This document shows positions 1-5,540 of a DNA stretch of 5,540 nt, piece after piece. This DNA comes from DATKEU01 sp035544495 (lineage in GTDB: Bacteria > Myxococcota_A > Polyangia > Fen-1088), in assembly GCA_035544495.1 (NCBI GenBank), contig DATKEU010000337.1, positions 1 through 5,540 of the forward strand, given 5' to 3'. Each line of letters starts with the position of its first letter. The stretch's first letter is position 1. The position numbers were made by a program, and so were the translations under genes. The notes beneath the pieces were generated by a model that saw nothing but the letters and a program-made list of their open reading frames with translations, searched no databases and was not told where the DNA came from.

Positions 1-1
1 C

Positions 2-847
2 GGCGGCGAAGGCGCGGACGCGCGCCCCGACGAGTACGGCGAGGCGCTGACCCCCGAGTCGCTGGTGCGCCAGGTCCAGCAGATGGTGGCGACGTACGGC
101 TTCCGCGACATCAAGTTCAAGACCGGCGTGCTGGATCCGGAGATCGAGGTCGAGACCGTGCGCCAGCTGCACGTCGCGCTGGGGCCGACGGTGCCGCTGC
201 GCATGGACCCGAACGGCGCCTGGTCGGTCGAGACGTCGGTCAAGGTCGGCAAGGCCCTGGCGAAGGAGCTGGGCCACGGCGGCTACCTGGAAGATCCGAC
301 CTTCAGCCTGACCGGCATGGCCGAGGTGCGCCGGCGCCTGCTGGCCGAAGGCATCGACACCCCGCTGGGCAGCAATGTCGCCATCACCTGCTTCGCCGAC
401 ATTCCCGAGAGCGTGAAGCTGGACGCCGTGCAGGTGATCCTGTGCGACGTGCACTATTGGGGCGGCATGCGGCAGGTGCAGAACCTGGGCAAGCTGTGCC
501 ACACGTTCGGCATCGGCCTGTCGATGCACTCGAACAATCACCTGGGCGTGTCGCTGATGGCCATGGCGCACGCGGCGGCGGCGACGCCGCACCTGAAGTA
601 CGCCTGCGACACGCATTATCCCTGGCAGACGGCCGAGGACGAGATCGTGGCCGGCGGGCGCGTGCCGATCGTCGGCGGCAAGGTGCGCATCCCCGAGAAA
701 CCCGGCCTGGGCGTCGAGCTGGATTACGACCAGCTGGCGCGCCTGCGCGAGCGATATGCCCGGTGTCCGTATCGCAAGCGCGACGACGAGGCGGAGATGC
801 GCAAGCACGTCGACCCGAACTGGCGGCGGATCCTGCCCCGCTGGTGA
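2..847 (+). CDS. gudD: Glucarate dehydratase, C-terminal part (5' end cut by window edge)
   Basis: Enolase-superfamily dehydratase that converts D-glucarate to 5-dehydro-4-deoxy-D-glucarate, a cytosolic Mg-dependent reaction. The frame is open to the left edge, so the first roughly 150-180 residues (capping domain) are missing; 281 residues are present and the family is usually about 420-450. A GTG at 65 is internal, not a start, because family-like sequence continues upstream of it. Visible barrel-domain residues, in order: the KxK motif (KFK, codons from 113), metal-ligand Asp in DPNGAWS (206), Glu in LEDP (290), metal-ligand Asn in GSNV (374), Asp in CDVHYWGG (446) and the catalytic His in SMHSNNH (527). 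The C-terminal EKPGLGVELD is also typical. All expected catalytic residues are intact. The gene is followed after 36 bases by the enzyme for the next pathway step, which supports glucarate as the substrate. A related acid sugar (for example galactarate, through epimerising activity) cannot be excluded from sequence alone. Confidence 0.92.
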   Translation, partial: GGEGADARPDEYGEALTPESLVRQVQQMVATYGFRDIKFKTGVLDPEIEVETVRQLHVALGPTVPLRMDPNGAWSVETSVKVGKALAKELGHGGYLEDPTFSLTGMAEVRRRLLAEGIDTPLGSNVAITCFADIPESVKLDAVQVILCDVHYWGGMRQVQNLGKLCHTFGIGLSMHSNNHLGVSLMAMAHAAAATPHLKYACDTHYPWQTAEDEIVAGGRVPIVGGKVRIPEKPGLGVELDYDQLARLRERYARCPYRKRDDEAEMRKHVDPNWRRILPRW

Positions 848-870
848 GGACGACGAAGACGAAATGCAAC

Positions 871-875
871 GGAGG
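871..875 (+). promoter_or_regulatory. Ribosome binding site of kdgD
   Basis: GGAGG lies 8 bases before the ATG at 884. It is the only strong Shine-Dalgarno match in the 36-base gap after the glucarate dehydratase stop, and it fixes the start of the next gene. The short gap and the absence of a terminator-like hairpin suggest that the two dehydratase genes are co-transcribed. Confidence 0.85.
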
Positions 876-883
876 GCGAACCC

Positions 884-1789
884 ATGAGACCTGAAGAGCT
901 GCGCGGAAAACTTCGCGGCGTGATCGTATTCCCGGTGACGCCTTTCAAGAGCGACCTGTCGCTGGACATCCGGGCGTACCGCAAGAACCTGGCGGCGATG
1001 CTGGAGCATCCGTTCGCGGCGGTGGTGGCGGCGGGCGGCACGGGCGAGGTCTACTCGCTGACGCCGGCGGAGCACCTGGACGTGGTGAAGGCCACCGTCG
1101 AGGAGGTGGGCGGCCGCATCCCGGTGATCGCGGGAACCGGTTTCAACCGCGCCATCGGCATCAGCCTGGCGCAGGACGCGGCGCTGGCCGGCGCCGACGC
1201 CATCTTGGCGCTGCCGCCGTACTATCCCAACGCCGACGAGGAAGGCCTGGCCGAATACTACGCGGCCATCGGCGCGGCGACGCCGCTGGCGTACCTGGTG
1301 TACAGCCGCGACTGGGTCAACCCCGGCCCCGCCTGGGTGGAGAAGCTGGCCGCGAAGATCCCGACGCTGGCGGGGTGGAAAGACGGACAGGCCGACATCC
1401 GCAAGTACCAGCAGATCATGAACCGCGTCGGCGATCGGCTGTACTGGATCGGCGGCGCCGGCGACGACAGCGTGCCCGGCTATTACGCGATCGGGATCCG
1501 GACGTACACCTCCAGCATCTCGGTGGTGGCGCCGAAGCTGGCCATCCAGCTGCACGAGGTGGCGGCGGCGGGCGATGCCGCCACGCTGGCGCGCCTGATG
1601 AACGAGTACGTCATCCCGCTGTACGCTTTCCGCGCCGCGCGCAAGGGGTACGAGGTGACGGCGATGAAGGAGATGATGACGCTGGTGGGGCTGCACGGTG
1701 GGGCGGTGCGCCCGCCGCTGCCGACGATGCGGCCAGCCGATCTGGAACAGCTGAAGGCCATCGTTTCGCGCTGGAAACCGGTTTTCTAG
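884..1789 (+). CDS. kdgD: 5-dehydro-4-deoxyglucarate dehydratase (KDGDH)
   Basis: Member of the DHDPS/N-acetylneuraminate lyase (class I aldolase) family. It dehydrates and decarboxylates 5-dehydro-4-deoxy-D-glucarate to 2,5-dioxopentanoate (alpha-ketoglutarate semialdehyde), the second step of oxidative glucarate breakdown in the cytosol. The 301-residue length matches the family (about 300). Visible features: N-terminal strand VIVFPVTPF (13-21), the GGTGE substrate-binding motif (51-55) in the place of the DHDPS GTTGE, IAGTG (82-86), LPPYYP (110-115), the catalytic Tyr140 in LVYSRD, and the Schiff-base Lys166 in GWKDGQAD. The LPTM and final hydrophobic helix are also family-like. The ATG at 884 is supported by an ideal ribosome binding site and by a family-like N-terminus (MRPEELRGKL). 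There is no signal peptide or membrane segment. Adjacency to glucarate dehydratase distinguishes it from dihydrodipicolinate synthase. The next enzyme, a semialdehyde dehydrogenase, is not in the window. Confidence 0.94.
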   Translation: MRPEELRGKLRGVIVFPVTPFKSDLSLDIRAYRKNLAAMLEHPFAAVVAAGGTGEVYSLTPAEHLDVVKATVEEVGGRIPVIAGTGFNRAIGISLAQDAALAGADAILALPPYYPNADEEGLAEYYAAIGAATPLAYLVYSRDWVNPGPAWVEKLAAKIPTLAGWKDGQADIRKYQQIMNRVGDRLYWIGGAGDDSVPGYYAIGIRTYTSSISVVAPKLAIQLHEVAAAGDAATLARLMNEYVIPLYAFRAARKGYEVTAMKEMMTLVGLHGGAVRPPLPTMRPADLEQLKAIVSRWKPVF

Positions 1790-1839
1790 GCGCAACCGTT
1801 ACCGGAAATCTGCCGAGGCGAAATCTCGCGGCAACAGAG

Positions 1840-1858
1840 CGGGCCTAAGATCGGCCCG
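1840..1858 (+). promoter_or_regulatory. Inverted repeat just upstream of the transglutaminase start
   Basis: CGGGCC (1840-1845) and GGCCCG (1853-1858) form a perfect 6-bp inverted repeat around a 7-base spacer, TAAGATC, ending 11 bases before the ATG at 1870. The spacer contains TAAGAT (1846-1851), a 4/6 match to a -10 box, but no good -35 sits at the expected distance. Possible roles are an operator over a weak promoter or a translation-modulating hairpin next to a start that lacks a good Shine-Dalgarno. It does not look like an intrinsic terminator, because no T-run follows on this strand. In a GC-rich genome a 6-bp repeat can also be chance. The remainder of the 80-base spacer shows nothing clear. 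Confidence 0.25.
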
Positions 1859-1869
1859 GGAAAAAGCCC

Positions 1870-5259
<3,390 letters not shown>

Positions 5260-5275
5260 GCTAGCCAGCGTTCCC

Positions 5276-5317
5276 GCGCTCCGCGCTCCGCCCCCGCGCT
5301 CCGCCCGCGCCCTCCGC
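5276..5317 (+). repeat. C-rich short direct repeats after the transglutaminase gene
   Basis: GCGCTCCGC occurs exactly at 5276-5284, 5283-5291 and 5296-5304, with a degenerate fourth copy (GCGCCCTCCGC) at 5307-5317. The repeats sit in a stretch with no adenine on the + strand from 5268 to 5336, beginning 9 bases after the stop codon. No coding sequence is credible on either strand. This looks like slippage-expanded low-complexity DNA; any function is unknown. Confidence 0.6.
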
Positions 5318-5336
5318 CCCCGCGCGCTTTCTCTCG

Positions 5337-5385
5337 AAGTGCCACCCGCACCACTCCCCGCCACACTTCAAAGACACGTCCGATA
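5337..5385 (+). terminator. Possible Rho-utilisation-like C-rich, G-poor segment
   Basis: By direct count this 49-base segment has 22 C and 7 G, an unusually C-over-G-biased, poorly structured stretch for this GC-rich window. It begins 78 bases after the stop of the large gene and immediately precedes a strong hairpin. A second biased segment follows at 5459-5520 (34 C and 9 G in 62 bases). C>G bias is the hallmark of Rho-dependent terminators, and no intrinsic terminator with a T-run is present for the large gene. This is an inference from composition only. Confidence 0.3.
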
Positions 5386-5414
5386 CCCTCGCCCGCGCGA
5401 AGCGCGGGCGAGGG
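5386..5414. repeat. Perfect 13-bp hairpin with GAA loop (REP-like element)
   Basis: The arms CCCTCGCCCGCGC (5386-5398) and GCGCGGGCGAGGG (5402-5414) are perfectly complementary around a three-base GAA loop. The tip reads GCGAAGC, known from DNA biophysics as an exceptionally stable mini-hairpin. No T-run follows on either strand, so a canonical intrinsic terminator is unlikely. On the - strand the whole block reads as a GCCCTCACCC...hairpin...GAGGG arrangement, which resembles the dispersed intergenic palindromes common in high-GC bacteria. It may stabilise or help end the upstream transcript. Confidence 0.75.
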
Positions 5415-5415
5415 A

Positions 5416-5430
5416 GGTGCCGAAGGCACC
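5416..5430. repeat. Second GAA-loop hairpin of the intergenic cluster
   Basis: GGTGCC (5416-5421) and GGCACC (5425-5430) form a perfect 6-bp stem, again around a GAA loop, one base after the first hairpin. It is followed directly by GGGTGAGGGC (5431-5440), a tail often seen in dispersed REP-like elements (GCCCTCACCC on the other strand). The overlapping sequence GGAGGTGC (5413-5420) can alternatively pair with GCACCTCC (5453-5460), so two mutually exclusive folds are possible. Confidence 0.65.
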
Positions 5431-5438
5431 GGGTGAGG

Positions 5439-5462
5439 GCAAGCCTTGCGGAGCACCTCCGC
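5439..5462. repeat. Two further small three-base-loop hairpins
   Basis: GCAA-GCC-TTGC (5439-5449, 4-bp stem) and GCGGAG-CAC-CTCCGC (5448-5462, 6-bp stem) continue the series. They share two bases at 5448-5449, so they cannot form completely at the same time. The second contains the GCACCTCC segment that can pair back to 5413-5420. The first is short enough to be chance; the second is more convincing. Confidence 0.4.
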
Positions 5463-5529
5463 CCAACCTTCCCACTCGCCGTCCACCACCACCGCTCGCA
5501 GTCCCGTTCCGCCGAAACTCCACGCAACG

Positions 5530-5535
5530 TATGAT
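5530..5535 (+). promoter_or_regulatory. Possible -10 box at the right edge
   Basis: TATGAT matches the consensus -10 hexamer at 5 of 6 positions and lies where base composition turns AT-richer at the very end of the window. The position 17 bases upstream (TTCCGC, 5507-5512) is a poor -35 match. It could serve a gene beyond the window, or be chance. The rest of 5463-5540 shows no gene or other feature apart from C-rich composition. Confidence 0.2.
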
Positions 5536-5540
5536 TCCTT

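Noticed and set aside
864..887. Seven-codon mini-frame whose stop overlaps the kdgD start (ATGA)
   Set aside because: It could be a translational-coupling leader, but it contains the kdgD ribosome binding site within it and has no well-spaced site of its own. Chance is the simpler explanation.
1775..1784. Perfect 10-base palindrome AAACCGGTTT at the end of kdgD, considered as operator or terminator
   Set aside because: It has no loop and no following T-run. It is inside the coding sequence, and the nearby ACCGG copy gives only a 5-bp stem with a long loop.

Overview
This window is GC-rich (clearly above 60%, with strong third-position G/C) and bacterial. All three genes are on the + strand, and they are followed by a gene-free 3' stretch rich in repeats. 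Codon use and the hairpin-type intergenic repeat suggest a high-GC proteobacterium or a myxobacterium-like lineage. This is an impression from composition and protein style, not a demonstrated placement.

Layout. Bases 2-847 hold the C-terminal two thirds of a glucarate dehydratase (enolase superfamily), cut by the left edge. After 36 bases with a clear GGAGG ribosome binding site comes a complete 5-dehydro-4-deoxyglucarate dehydratase (884-1789, DHDPS family). An 80-base spacer contains a small inverted repeat. It is followed by a very large gene (1870-5259, 1129 aa) for a transglutaminase-like protease/amidase fused to the long DUF2126 domain. From 5260 to the right edge (281 bases) I see no credible gene. 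It holds an A-free, C-rich direct-repeat tract, a cytosine-rich and guanine-poor segment, a run of tight three-base-loop hairpins (5386-5462), another C-rich segment, and a possible -10 box at the edge.

How the genes work together. The first two enzymes are consecutive steps of the oxidative D-glucarate pathway: glucarate to 5-dehydro-4-deoxyglucarate, then decarboxylating dehydration to 2,5-dioxopentanoate (alpha-ketoglutarate semialdehyde). The semialdehyde dehydrogenase that would finish the route to 2-oxoglutarate is not in the window. The transglutaminase-DUF2126 protein has no known link to sugar acid catabolism. Its family usually sits with a circularly permuted ATP-grasp protein and an alpha-E protein (sometimes also the Anbu proteasome-like subunit) in a putative peptide synthesis or modification system. 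None of those partners is visible here, so this copy is either at the edge of that cluster or separated from it.

The best candidates for something under-described are the biochemically unassigned DUF2126 domain, which carries motifs reminiscent of glutamine-synthetase/GCS-type amidoligases, and the hairpin cluster downstream of it.
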